A stretch of DNA of 64,000 nt. Source: Argopecten irradians (taxonomy: Eukaryota > Mollusca > Bivalvia > Pectinida > Pectinidae). The stretch spans positions 30,250,980 to 30,314,979 of the forward strand of contig NC_091144.1 of assembly GCF_041381155.1 (NCBI RefSeq), read 5' to 3'. The notes beneath the pieces were generated by a model. That model made no database searches. It was not told the origin of the DNA and was given only the letters and a program-made list of their open reading frames with translations. Positions 13,001 to 25,600 of the stretch are shown here, piece by piece. Position 1 is the stretch's first letter, and each line of letters begins with the position of its first letter. The position numbers and the translations under genes are program-made.

Positions 13001-15093
13001 ATTTTAACAACGTGGAGAAAGGAAGCCCAGAGGAAGTGTTGATGGGACTGAAAACGGGGAAGACTACATATGCCATGGTTTTTGATACGATGTGCTGGTA
13101 GGTTTTTTTAGCGACATATAGGTCAATAAAGTTGTTTCAGTAAAATAGATTGATGACTTTGATATTGGGTTTAAAAGCTGAAGAAATAATAATAATAATA
13201 AATATATCCAATTCAAATAATGTTTGAAACAATTATTTATTTTCAAAAAGGTACAATATAAATAGAAATTTTCTGATCACTTTTTGAAATTGAATGAATT
13301 GTTATAAAAACATCTAATACTGTAGGTATCATATTATTTATTTAAATTATTTTTGTTTTTCCAGTTACGCCGGTCTGCACTCAAAGATCATCAGCGGCTA
13401 TGCCAAAGGAGCTGACTACCGTCCGGGACAGAAATTCATGCCTGGTTCTAATCAGCATTCTTGGACCGCCGTCTACATTTACGGGACTTGGTGTCTACTT
13501 GATGCTCATTGGGCAGCTCGGCGTATCATCGGTAAACAGGCCCAGGTTGAAGAGTTCCACTACCAACTTGATGAATACTTCTTCCTGCCTGACCCACATC
13601 AGCTCATCTACACTCACTTCCCCGACGATCCAAAATGGCAGTTACTTGATCGACCTGTCACCCTGGAAGAATTTGAAAACATGCCTCACATGAAGCCCCA
13701 GTTCTTCAAATATGGCCTTGAATTTGTCAGTCATAGGACTGCTGTCATTTATGGCCGAGGAGAAATCAATGTACGTCTGCGTTACCCAGCCCATAAGCTT
13801 GTTGCAGCCTTCAACTTCACTATTCAATATGAGAATTCTGAGGAAGAATACAAGGGAGTGAAGTTAAATAGGTACGGCATGCATGAGAGTGTGGGTGGTA
13901 TCGGGTCATTCAGGCTTCGTCTGCCGGAGAGAGGCTCGTACATTTTGTACATATACGCTAAAGAGGATACGCCGGAGAACACGGACAATGTTTATGCACA
14001 GGTGTGTGAATACAAGATCGTACAGGAGGAGGTTTCCTCTCCCCCTCCCCAACCTTTCCCTCCCTGTGCCACACTCCACTGGGGGCCTGGCTCCGCCTTC
14101 TTCAAATACGGGCTGGCCACCTACCAGCAAACCGCAAACATCATTACAAGAGAGGGTAAGGTGGAGTTACAGATCCGTATTCCTAGACAGATGCAGTTTA
14201 TGGCCAAACTCAAGCACATCTCGTACGATGACGCTGAACTGGACTGTTATGTTATGCACAGAATTGTGGGTAATACTGCACATATTACCTGTTCTGTTCC
14301 TTCACGTGGAGAGTATGGACTTGAAATTTACGGAAATGATCCCAGTACAGAAGGGAAAACCTTGTTCCATATCGCGCAGTTTCTAGTAGAATGCCATGAG
14401 GATGTAAAAACAACCCCGCTCCCCAAATTACCACCGGGTTATCTGGGTTGTCAGTGTAAGTTCAATGAGTTTGGGCTCAGCACCCTCAGTCATCACGATC
14501 CAGTCATCCACCTGGATGACAACCAAATAGAGATCCAGTTTGCTTTTACAAATGAGATGCGTGTAACAGCTAACTTGATTAGCGTTGATAAGGAGGAGGA
14601 CTTCCCAGAATATGTGTTCACGCAGACGCAAGGCTCCGTAATTAGTTTCATGGTAACCATCCCTACGACCGGTTTCTATAAATTACAACTATACGCCATC
14701 CCTACCAACGATCCAAGTCAGCAACTGCCTGGCGTCTACAATTATCTCCTCAACTGTCAGAATGCTCCGAAGAAACCTCATCCCTTCCCCAAACAGTATG
14801 CCCAATGGAAAGAAGGTTGCTTCATGTGGGATCCGATACGTCTATATAAGGAAATGCTTCAGGGCCAAGAGCGTCTCGCCAACTTCCGTGTCCTCATTCC
14901 GAGGGCGGAGGCAGCTGCTATCGTCGTGGATTCAGACTGGACACACCTCACTAGCAACCAACAAGGAATCTGGGAAGGAAAAGTCAGTTTCTTAAATCAT
15001 TGCAACAAAACGGTCAAAGTCACTTTGAATGCAAATTACGGAGGAGACCGTACTAATTACGCAACGCTTTTAGAATACAATGTTGATGTATAG
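6926..15093 (+). CDS. KY: hillarin / kyphoscoliosis-peptidase-like protein with two KY modules (5' partial)
   Basis: Coding exons: 6926-7075, 7716-7908, 8304-9242, 10536-10811, 11422-11604, 12087-12175, 12957-13097, 13365-15093, stop TAG. All junctions are GT/AG and phases agree, giving 1,232 residues from a split Arg codon. Order: transglutaminase-like core (6926-7908), two beta-rich KY repeats (8304-9242), Pro/Gln-rich linker (10536-11604), second core (12087-13500), three more repeats and a C-terminal domain. Both cores keep the His and Asp expected of a Cys-His-Asp triad (H at 7807 and 13456; D at 7852 and 13501; each pair 15 residues apart), but the residue where Cys is expected is Tyr (7047 and 13069). 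Family members are scaffold or cytoskeletal proteins: KY in vertebrate muscle, hillarin in leech and fly. A structural, possibly non-catalytic role is inferred. The 5' exons were not found and may lie before the window. Confidence 0.88.
7716..7908 (+). CDS. KY: KY-like exon b (first core, His and Asp)
   Basis: It completes the Gly codon and encodes YAGLYCAVLTGYAKG, then NHSWNACFIDGNWYLVDSHW with the conserved His and Asp. The donor GTAAGT is at 7909. Confidence 0.93.
8304..9242 (+). CDS. KY: KY-like exon c (end of first core and two KY repeats)
   Basis: The acceptor is TTACAG and the donor GTATGG. It encodes the end of the first core (VYEYDDFYFMTDPEQLIYSH) and two beta-sandwich-like repeats. 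The second contains GEYGLEIYGNDPS, which recurs in exon h. Confidence 0.93.
9442..9566. mobile_element. small hairpin element in a KY-like intron
   Basis: Inverted arms of about 30 bp: GTGGACAGGGATATCTCAAC on the left and GTTGAGATATCCCTGTCCGC on the right, with about 60 bp between. Probably a MITE. No other copy was seen in the window. Confidence 0.65.
10536..10811 (+). CDS. KY: KY-like exon d (linker)
   Basis: In phase 0 on both sides. Encodes LAQNVSNMNIGGQNEIDLDS, then a Pro/Gln/Gly-rich low-complexity linker ending in QPIM before the GTGAGT donor. Confidence 0.88.
11422..11604 (+). CDS. KY: KY-like exon e (linker to second core)
   Basis: Encodes VEKRSVGQEPPSAPQEFKL and a Pro/Ala-rich stretch, ending in LHTVDDHAIQ, which leads into the second core. 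Phase 0 at both ends; donor GTATGT. Confidence 0.88.
11650..11740. repeat. 23-bp tandem repeat, about four copies
   Basis: The unit GAAAAAGATGTTATAACGAG plus AGA repeats with a 23-bp period in the intron after 11604. The last copy is degenerate (AACATGTTA). Confidence 0.8.
11846..11933. mobile_element. 88-bp palindromic MITE, family B, copy 1
   Basis: TAACTCTTTCACCCCTGAA at the left pairs with TTCAGGGGTGAATGAGTTA at the right. The interior AGACTGGACC/GACTGGTCC also folds back. A second copy is at 36085-36174 in ENO4. Confidence 0.8.
12087..12175 (+). CDS. KY: KY-like exon f (start of second core)
   Basis: Encodes VSKSEHPTFRDLVWDLIYSK and NITNEIEKV plus two bases of Arg. The acceptor is ATCTAG and the donor GTAAGT. 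The equivalent exon of the first core has not been located. Confidence 0.88.
12957..13097 (+). CDS. KY: KY-like exon g (second core, N part)
   Basis: It is parallel to exon a, with the same phases and the same VIFRW start after the Arg codon. It carries Tyr (13069-13071) at the expected catalytic Cys position and ends inside a Cys codon (TG|T). Confidence 0.9.
13365..15093 (+). CDS. KY: KY-like exon h (end of second core, three repeats, C-terminus)
   Basis: This long terminal exon encodes YAGLHSKIISGYAKGADYRP, QHSWTAVYIYGTWCLLDAHW, three KY repeats and a C-terminal domain ending LLEYNVDV and TAG. Exons b and c of the first module correspond to one uninterrupted exon here, so the second module has lost introns or the first has gained them. 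Confidence 0.94.
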
Positions 15094-18000
15094 ACACGCT
15101 TATGTATTGTATGTATAAACACATACAACATAAACTACCTAATGCAGAACAATTCACTCTCTATTGCTTGGTAAACTTCATCTGCCTTATCGTACCATCT
15201 CTTAGAATATACAATTAACTCTACAATGACATTGATCTAAGAGATCCTGTTATATGACCTTTTGAACCCTTCTACTTCCATAAACGATTGTAAGAAGAGA
15301 TAACATTGTGTTGTCTTCATGGAACCAATTTGTACTAGACCATTCGTTTTGGGAATTCTTATAACTTTGACAAGAGGATAGTGATATGTTTGTGTTTGAG
15401 GAAGAAACGAAGTGGACCATTGTGTTTAGATAGACATGTCAAATGGATTTACATCTGGCTTAATATCTTAAAAGGATGACTGATTGATTTCAAACAAATG
15501 GAAGTTTCAGGTTTTCTTCTACAAAATTTGTATGATCATTGATATTCCTGCCATGAAAAGTTTAGTATTTCTCTATATAGTCATTGTTATTTGAATAGCT
15601 CTTGGATATTTTCAGATTTTTGGAATGGCTTCTTGAAATTATGAGTGCTAAATATTAATTTCAATACAAAAAACACCCTATAATTTTATAATATCCAATA
15701 TTACATCTAATATTATTTCTTGCTTTGTTAAGAAAGAAATTACTTGTAAAATGTGATAAACTTTGTGTATTTACTCCTGCCATCCAGTGTGCAATCACAC
15801 AAAGTGCTCCGATATAAAACAGATATACATGCAACAATGCTACAGGAATAGTACATATTATTTGTATTTTATAAGTTTGGTTAATGGCAAAAAAGGTATG
15901 TCATGTATGGTCTATAAGTGGAATTTCAATTTACTCCATAATAAGAAAAAAAAGATGTTTACAAAATCATAATTCAGATAAGCTTCAGTTGCATGTATAT
16001 TTTGCACACTGTCAAAGTTGTCCATCACAAGAATTGTAAAAACAGACTGTGATTAAAGTTTTTCCCTTATATAACAAAAATCTTAAGATGAAGCCATGCA
16101 TTCGTAATACATAACCCATGCAATATTAAGAATACAGTAAGCGTCCTTCTTATATTGGAGTAAATTATTTGCTTGCTCATTACGATGTATTTTTTCTTAT
16201 TATTATTTGTATTGTTTAAGTTTGTAGAGGCTTTTTGGTTGGTGTTTTTGTAGAAATCAGGATGTGAAAGTGCTACTTTATTAATGTTATATTAATGGTT
16301 ACCCGTGTATATGACAAGGTAAAAAGTTGTCATTTTATCATTTGGATACAATCCCAAGGTCATTATATTTTTAGCAGCAATAACATAACTGCAGTTGTTT
16401 GATACAAATGTATCGGCTGATGAATAAGACAGCTAAAAATAAAATGATTTTTTGTTTGTCTCTCTTGATGGTAAAGTATCAACATTGTTATTTTCCTGTT
16501 TAATTAAGGTTGAAGAAAGGTGTAAAACATTTCTATACATACCGGTAAGTTAGATCCAGTCCAAGAGGGTGTATTTTTGCGCGCAAACTTGTTATCCAAA
16601 ATTATGCATAATATCCCTTTAACACAAAATGCCTAAAGCTAACTCGAGGTATATTTTGATGTACACTGTACATTGTATTTAAAAGAAAAAAACATCTACT
16701 TTGAATTTGTAGCATTTATGATCTTTCACATCCTTCTGGACCAAATTATGTTAATTACTGTCTTTATTACTTGTTCAAAGCTGGTTTATCATATTTTATT
16801 TGCAAACCTACACAATTACAATGACATAGATGTACCCTCCTTCTTGTTGTCATCATGATATGGAAATAATGAGGATACCTTAGTAATGGATTCCTATGTT
16901 GCTGTTATTATTCTACCTGTCACCTGATGCAAGAAATGTTTCTTTACTGCTACATAAGTGCAGTAACTCCCTGACAATATGTGCCTCTTCAACTTCCTAA
17001 CTTACTTAAGACGTTGAATTTAATCCCTTTGATGACATATGGTTGAGATACTCATTCTGATCTTCCAGAATTACTTCCCTTGGTTTCACATCAAGGATAT
17101 GAAGTAACTCTGATGGATCATAATGTTTAATGGTATACTACCTTGTACAATCATGTCCCAGATGAAAAAGAATCCAGCAAATAATACACCATTTGCAATA
17201 ATGTGTTTTATTGATTTATGATTTCGTCATCTCACTTCCGTCATGCTTAACACCTGAGATCTATGAGGGCAATTTGTAAACTCACTTTGATTGTTTGTGT
17301 TAGAACTCTGCTCAAGCTTCATTTCATCGCACTTGATTTAGATGCTAAAATGCTGACAGCCAACATATTTTTAGCATCAATGATTTATCAAATGTCAACT
17401 ATGTAATCAAAGTTTACATGCAGCATGCAGTTATACAAATGAAAACACATTACCTCAAATTTATGAAATTAAAAAAGTGAAATTTGGTATTCCATATCAT
17501 AATTAAGATACAATAGGTTATTCACTTGAGGAGGATTGTACATGCATTGTCAGTGATTTAGCATCTAAATCATCTACCCTCCCCCTATATATATTTAAAT
17601 CAGGGGAGATAACTCTCTTATTGTTTGATTGTATGTCTATTAATACCATGCATAACAAACACACTAGTTTGCCTTTATCTTATATAATATATATATATTC
17701 ATGTTAGATATTGTTCAAATTCAATTTTTATGCTTTTTACTTATAGTTGTTACACAATGTAGATTAAAAATAAAGCTGTGCTTCTAATATTACTTGTTCT
17801 TAAGTTATCTTTGGAAATTGAAATTTTCACACATCGATAGTGATCATGATGGTAACTCATTTCACAAGAGCAAGTGAATTTATGTTATTGAACATTGTCT
17901 CAAATTGTCTGTCGCAGCTGTTGCCGTTTTGCCATTTTACTTGATTCATCCTTAACTAAGAATCCCATTATTGTGCCTGTAGCATGCTGGGATGAAGGAC

Positions 18001-21000
18001 TTCCATGTTTGTTCAATTAGATGACACTGACCTTCACTCGTACCAAACAGGCTAAAACTGTCAGTTGTAAATAACTAAGGAGTCAGAAGACTTGATACTG
18101 GACCAGTAACATATGCTTCAGTGAAGAGATTTCAAGGTTGATTAAATAGATGACCTTGACCTTCAAGGCATAGAATCAAAGGAAATTAAGGAACAAATGA
18201 AGCAAGAACTTCAGTGTTGAAAATGATTTTCTAGAATTCACAAGGATTACCTTGACCTTACAAATCCTGAATTGCAAACTTATCTATTATATATTTTGAC
18301 TGCGTAAATTGGTGGACATCCAAATTCTGATTAAAACTATAAATACTCATTATCACTTTTTCATAGAGGATCTGACAATATCCCATCGTGTTATGTTGTA
18401 GTGATCTAAAGGGTTCAAAGTTGAAATGCACATCTGCCATTTCATGTCTAGTTCAACTGGAAATGTGTTTTCATCACAGTGTCCTTGTATCCATGAAATT
18501 ATATTGTTTGGTGAAATTACTAGTGACGTGACAACAATTCAGTGTGTTCTGAGAACAATATTCAGAAAGAAATGATTTTATTGGAAAATCAAAAGGGTCA
18601 GCAGAACATCAACGTGACCGCATAATGGTTGTCATATCCTCGATAGAACAGGGTAATAATAAAGAACTGTATTTTTAATCGGATTGGTGGAAACCCGTAA
18701 AGAAATAAAATCCCTTAAGTACTGGCTATGATTTTTTTTCTTAAGTCACAACTGTAGGTATAACAGTAATCTCAATTTCGCTAGTCAATGGTATCCATAC
18801 TCTCCCTGAGACCCTTGGCTATCGAAGTTACAGTAACCATTAACCTTGACCTTTACATGAAGATCGAGGTCAAGGATATTATGATTTTCATCACACAGGG
18901 TGTTTCAGAAAACATGTCCCGATTTTACTGCTTAACTTATAAAACTTAAACCCAGAAAGGTCGAGATATAAATTGTAGACAATTCAAACATGGATATCCA
19001 TACATGCAGAAATTAAGTTGGTTAGGAACATAGTAATGAAGCGCTAGAATGCTGGCAATTTACCCGACAGCCAACTTATAAAATAATCTATATGTACCGA
19101 CAGCGACTTTGACCAGACTTCACAGTTTGGGCATCAAGAAATGAGAATGTACTGTGCATGACTGAAGTTATCATCAATCGTGGGGAAACGGTGGAATCCA
19201 TTACTAATATAGGCCCTTTTTATCTTCCCTTTGGCCTTTACATAAACCTAAAAGTATAAATAACATTCAAATACATAGTAGTTCCATATTGAAGCATAAA
19301 ATCATACTTTATTACATTGCTCCATATGAATAGGGCACTTTCAGTGGTTAAAATATAGTAAAGGTATCAATATGATATTGTTTTGTGCTTTGGTCCGTGC
19401 ATAGATTAGTTAGAACGGTACAAAACGCCAAGTAAACGCCAAGTAAACGCCAAGCATTCGTTTCCGATATGGATGCCTTAGTGTTTTGGTTTCACTTGGC
19501 CATAAAGTGGTAGACACTTCTACGAATGCCGGGTGCTAATCTAAGCAACTAGTGAAGACTTGCCGAATCCGTTCCGCTCTCTTGTGTGGAACAATAAAGA
19601 CAACTTGCACATAACATACAATACACCAAATGCTGGAAGATTCAATTTGAGGCACAAAACGTGATTGCTGGGTGGTCTTTGGATAAAGGTTACACAAGAT
19701 CCAGGGTCAAATATCGATGTAGATATAGGTGCTGCACTGTAGCAACACCATGAACACTCAACGTCAACGCGAAATGGACGTGAACATGCATATGTTTCAT
19801 CGAGATACGCGGAATTTTAACGTGAACATACGTGTATATATTCCATCAAAGGATGTGTCCAGAAAAGGTGGAATCAACCGATAAGAAAAAAGTAATATGG
19901 TGTTGCAGTATAATGGTGTCAAAAAACAAATCAAAGTGCTCAAAGTACTGCAAATACAATGCAGCAGAAACAGAAAAATAGAATGAAATCAAACGAATTT
20001 CCAAAATCAAAATATATAAACCATATTATAAAGACTTTAATATCAATTATTTCAAGAACATTTTCAACTGATCACAGAAAATACATGTTTTGTTTGACAT
20101 TTTTTCTTAATTAAAGATCCTACATGAAAATTACAAAGAAAAAAAGTCTTCATTAAAATGAGTTTTTTATCCTTAATATACTCTTGTTTCTAATGTTGCA
20201 CATACACTTATATTGGTAAAACCATGTACATATGAGGACAGCCTTATAAGTTATATTGCCTTTTCCTTAGATCTGTGTTTAACATTCATTTAAAAACATT
20301 ATTTTAAAGTACACAAAAAGGGCATATGATTAGTTTACTTTAAAACTCTTATGTCTATAAGCCTTAGATAGTAAGTCCAATTTGAATAATCATTAACAGA
20401 GATTAAGTAAGTTGGACAGAGGAGTCACCAGCAAGCAACAGTTGACCTAGATGGGCTGTGTATTATATATAACACTCTGTGTATTCTACCTATCAGAAGA
20501 CAGTCTTCCCATGACTACTGATTGGTTCAAAGGAATATTATCCAATGAATAGGGAATTTATGAAGGGAAGTTTATAAATGAAATGGTTCAAGAGGTCACC
20601 ACTAGATGTCATTGTAGGGCAAATCCTACTCCGTCCTACACATTAATAGTAAATCGGATAGCATTAATACAAACGCTAGTCGCGTTGTATTAAAAAGAAG
20701 TACATACAATTAAAATTATCATACCGATACAATTGATTGACTGGACAAAAGGGGCAAACGAGAATAAGATATTGAATTTGTTTGAAGTAACAGAATCTAT
20801 CTATATGAATTTGACGAATATCTATACATTTCTTTGTGAAAGTCGGATAAAGGTAGATTACGTACTGGTCCTTGTCCGTATTATAAACGTCTAGGGAATT
20901 CGAAGTAATACCCATTTGGCGAAGAATGATAATTATTAAAGATGACCATCAGATGACAGTGTCCAAAACATCGGATGGTCGCTAAGGCTTGGCAGCAAAC

Positions 21001-22543
21001 TAATTTTATTGAAACGTGTGAAAACTTTTAGCATTGTTTATTTGACTTTTGGAGAATGGCAAATATAATGGATACAATATAATCAAAACATCCATAAATT
21101 GACAATTTTTCTTCATGTTGATGACAACACATTTTAAATCTCTGAATATATATATACCATTGGCTAGCAAAGTTGACCAGTAATGGATGCAAATAAAAAA
21201 TGTGTATGTATTCATTAACTGGTATGTTGTTACCAAGGATTTATAAGTGAGAAGGATTCGTGTCTGTCTCTTTACATTACTAAACACCACGCGAGACGCC
21301 TATGAACCGGGAATAAAAACCGTTTTTCTCAACAAATACTTGTCTTATCGAGTCAAACGAAACACCATTGTAGAGTTTATTAAATTTCACGACGTTTATA
21401 TAACTTGCTTTAAAGACGGAATATTTAGGGGATATGTCTTAAATTTTCGTAAAAAAAATTGACAGCCCATGAAATGACAGCACCGCTTCAGAAAGTAAGA
21501 CGGTAACCCTCGCACCCGCAAGCTACATCAAAGGCTGCGCCGGCGGATATCAAAGGAAAATCAGTCGTCGCCCAACGTCACGGTCAGTGCACAAACACAA
21601 AAGCGCCTGCCTCGGACTTCCCCAAAACCCAGTGTGACTTATCCTTCTCATCAAGGATTTATAAGGGAGATACGTCCTTGTTCTCATATACGTCCTTGGT
21701 TGTTACGTTTGATAATAACGGTTACAACGGTCTTACTTTCCAATTCCAAATGCAAATTGTTATCATTCTTGGTGACATGGTCTCAAATAACAGTTGTCGG
21801 TTAAATTTCATTTATAGCAGAAAAAAGCTCATCTCTGCCCCAAATTTCTTTCTAAATTGAGCTAGTTACATTGTAAAACATTGCAACTACTTATAAATTA
21901 AATATACAAAATGTAGTGGTTACATTAAATTTTAATGTGATTTTTTAATTTTTATTTTTAGTTCCTTATTCTATAAAAGCTTATATTTAAAGCGACATAT
22001 CCAGGATCGTATTATTGACTGAGACTATACGACACAATTCCGGATATTCTTATCCGGTTTTACACTAACTTTATAGCGTCACTGAAAACTTCCGTTTTGT
22101 TTGTGCAATAGTTGTTTTTATATTTTTGTCCCATAAAAATGCTGAAACCATCATTTTGAGCACTGATTCGCATACAAGAACGGTGCCATGGCTTTAATAG
22201 CGGTTCAATCGAAGTTAATAATAATATTTGGAAGCTGATTTTAGCTTTCGCTTACTGTAAGTACAAATCCCAGATGCAGTGACGAACCGACCACAGCTGG
22301 ACCAGCTGATATTGCTGTGCGGACCCCAAAACTTGCCATGTGCTGACAGTTTCCTTATTAAACTATATCTTAGTAGCTACATTAATGTACTATGGAGGTG
22401 CTGTTGGTGCGAGTTACTCTCGCCACGCGGAGAAGTTATCATGTATGACAATATAAACACAATACATTGAACGTAGGATTTACCGAAGGCAAGTGCATGT
22501 CATTGTTTCCGAAGTGTAAAAGTCTTACAGTCATTTGAACAAT
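15094..22543. other. 3' flank of the KY-like gene and intergenic region to UVSSA
   Basis: AT-rich, with no exon I could support. The first part is presumably 3' UTR, with several AATAAA-type signals (for example near 16440 and 17770), none decisive. An 11-bp unit AAACGCCAAGT repeats three times at about 19422-19452. Two similar AAGGATTTATAAG-containing segments lie at 21235-21262 and 21652-21680. The last ~400 bp before 22544 probably hold the UVSSA promoter and 5' UTR. Confidence 0.5.
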
Positions 22544-22680
22544 ATGGATCGAACTCCTGAAAACGAATGTCTTGATCTGCAAGTGTGTGCCGAGATGGAG
22601 AAGTTAGCAGACCAGTTGACAGAGTCTGGGAAACCAGCACTGAATGCTGATGTGATGAAATCTTTTAAGAGAATATGCAG
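22544..22680 (+). CDS. UVSSA: UVSSA exon 1
   Basis: ATG in AATATGG. Encodes [20 protein letters not shown] and the first helix of the VHS-like domain. Ends inside an Arg codon at donor GTAAAT. Confidence 0.88.
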
Positions 22681-25600
22681 GTAAATGTTTAACATCCCAT
22701 ATTACAAATTATAGATGTAATTCCAGTAGTATTGGTAAACCAAAATTTGATGAAATTTCAGTGAATTCTTTAGTTATGATAAACAATATTTTATCAATGG
22801 CACATGAAATTTACAAAAATCTATGTATGTATATATATACATGTATTTAATCATGATCATGACATGAATATGAAATCATTAATCTCAATTGTATGTTAAA
22901 TGAGATTTAAATTCAGTTTTCTTTACTTTCTAATATTCTAAAACATGTTTCTATCAAAAATAAGTTTAATTTCAAATTAGTGGACTTTAATACACCTGCA
23001 TGTAGGTGATTATTTCAATGTGTACATTTACAGTTTTACATCTGATTAATTTTGGTAAATACAATGAAATTTTCTTTGAATTGCAATAAATCCAAAGTCA
23101 TTTTTCTTATAGAATTTCAGATTTGTATGTGAAGCATGCATTTCATATTTTGATGACAAAGCTTGAGGAAGATCATTCAGAGGTTCGACTGTCTGCATTC
23201 CAAATGGTGGATGAACTGTTCAATAGATCACATGCCTTTAGAGAACTTCTTGTCTCAGAATTTCAACGCTTTCTAGAATTAACAGTTGGTAAGTTGGCAA
23301 ACTCACATTTGCACTACATGTATACTATCTTAAAGTGTATACTAAGATGGAGAAGTTAGCAGATTATAGTTGACATTCATTTACAAGTTTGTTAAGCAAT
23401 GTACTTGTTTATGTTAATTATATCATCATAAATGTTCCACATGTTACTATCCTGTTGCCATATCCACCCCTGGAATATGTCATAGCAAAACTGAAGGCTG
23501 TGTGCTGTTTGGTTTTTTTGACAATTTCATCAAAAGAATCGAAAAAAGGTACACTGTGGTTTGCTGTGTGGCTTTGACGTTGGGCATTGCATGCTTTCTC
23601 TGTAAACTTCAAAGAAAGTCTCTGAAGGCCTGTGATTGGTCATTTTTGTTCTCCTTAGCTGGCTTCAAGTTACTATGACATAGTCCAGGGGTGAATATAA
23701 CAACAGTGAAAGTAACTTCTGGACAATTATCGAGGATGGTATGTTATATATATTACCAATATCTACTATAAGAAAAACTGTTACTAAACAATATATGCAT
23801 TTCCATTTCAATGGATATTATACCAAGATTTATAAACTTGGCACATCTAAAGATGTAAAACAGAACAAAATAAACAAACAAAGATTGTAGGACATGTTGT
23901 CTTTTGAATTGCAGAAGTAGACTTTCAGCAGCCCCTTCCTCCCCCTAAGGCAGCTGCTGATAGCCTACGGACAAACTCTCTCAAGGCCATACAACAGTGG
24001 CAGGAAAAGTACGGAGAAGCCTACAAAAAACTTAAACTTGGCTTCAACTACCTCTCTACATGCAAACATGTAAGTTTGTACAATGTAAATGTGGAAATTA
24101 TTGTGTGGTTGAAATTAACGCTAATTACGCGAAGAATGTTTTAACATGAACATTTTCACCTTATATTTGAAATTGTGTTGCAAAAACGTTAACACGTGTA
24201 CTATTAACAGTATAAAAATAAAAAATTAACAGTGAAATGTTTACAAGTACATGTGTGCTAATCATTAAAATAAAACACTCGCAAAACACTTCCTTTTACA
24301 GTTTAAAATTGTTCAGATTTTTTTTCAATTTTGTACATATAAAAGTATATGTATTACGATTCTAATTGCATGAAAAATAAGATGTAAAAATCATGCTTAG
24401 ATGTATACAAGCAATAATATAACTATGTTCAAGTATGGAGTAGAGCTGTTACAAAACCCCATACAATGGGATGTGATATCTATATGTTTTCAAACAGGTG
24501 AACTTTGCCAACATCAGAGCCAGAACACTAGCTGAACAGAAACGCCAGAGAGAAGATGAAATAAAGAAAAAACGCATTGCTGAGGAGAGAATAAAGAAAG
24601 TTTTAAGTGAACTGGAAGGTAAATTAAAAGTTTGAAATTTACAAGGAGTGATTTAGGATTAAATATGGTGTTATCTTTAAGTGCAACTTTGACATTGAGG
24701 TATCTTACAGCCATACACTTGTGCAGTATTTTCATATCTAGTTCCATGAACAGTTTAAAGGCGTCCAAAAGATGGTCGAGCAAATAATTGATTAGCCAAA
24801 AAATCAGACTGTTAATATTGTTGATGCATATATACCATAAATAAGACCCCTAGCTATTTTAAAAAGTTTCCGATATTTGAGGGGGAGGGGGTGTGGAGAT
24901 GTCTGAAAATAAGACCCCCACATATATTTCCGTTTACTGTAAGATGGATTTGGTAAATGGAATAATATTAAATGTCACAAGATTGTGTGTGAGTACTGAT
25001 TTGAATGATTGACCAGAAGAAAGCAATCAGACTGATACTGTTGTTAGAGTACAATATGTGTAATGTAAAAAGAATTCAAATTTTGAAATAGTGAGGTTTG
25101 ATTTATATTAGAATATAATTATATATTTGAATGCATTTATAATAAGTTAACTCTACTTTCAGATTTGGGAGGAGATATAGAGAACAGTTTAAAGGAAGTA
25201 CAGACTTGTTTTGATCTTCTCCTACCCTCCCCAGAAAACTTTTTCATCAAAACCCAAGAAGATGAAATTCAGAAAGATCAGAGTGTCAAAAACAAACAGA
25301 ATGAAGAAAATTTAGTGACTGTTTCTGGTGCAGAAAACTCGGACATACACAATGGAAGTGATATTTCTGGTGCTAAATATAAAAATGAAAACTCCACAAA
25401 TCAAATTAATTCTGTAACAGTTATGGAATTGGATGAAACAGGTCAAATGGCTAAAAATTCAGAACTGGAAAATCATGAATCTTCAACTTCTAGTCTAAGT
25501 GTAGATTCCACAAAATGTGATTCATTATCTAAAAAAGACAATTCATTAGTAAATGGGGATAGTGTAAAGACAAGTACAGAAGATAGTGATAAGAATAATG

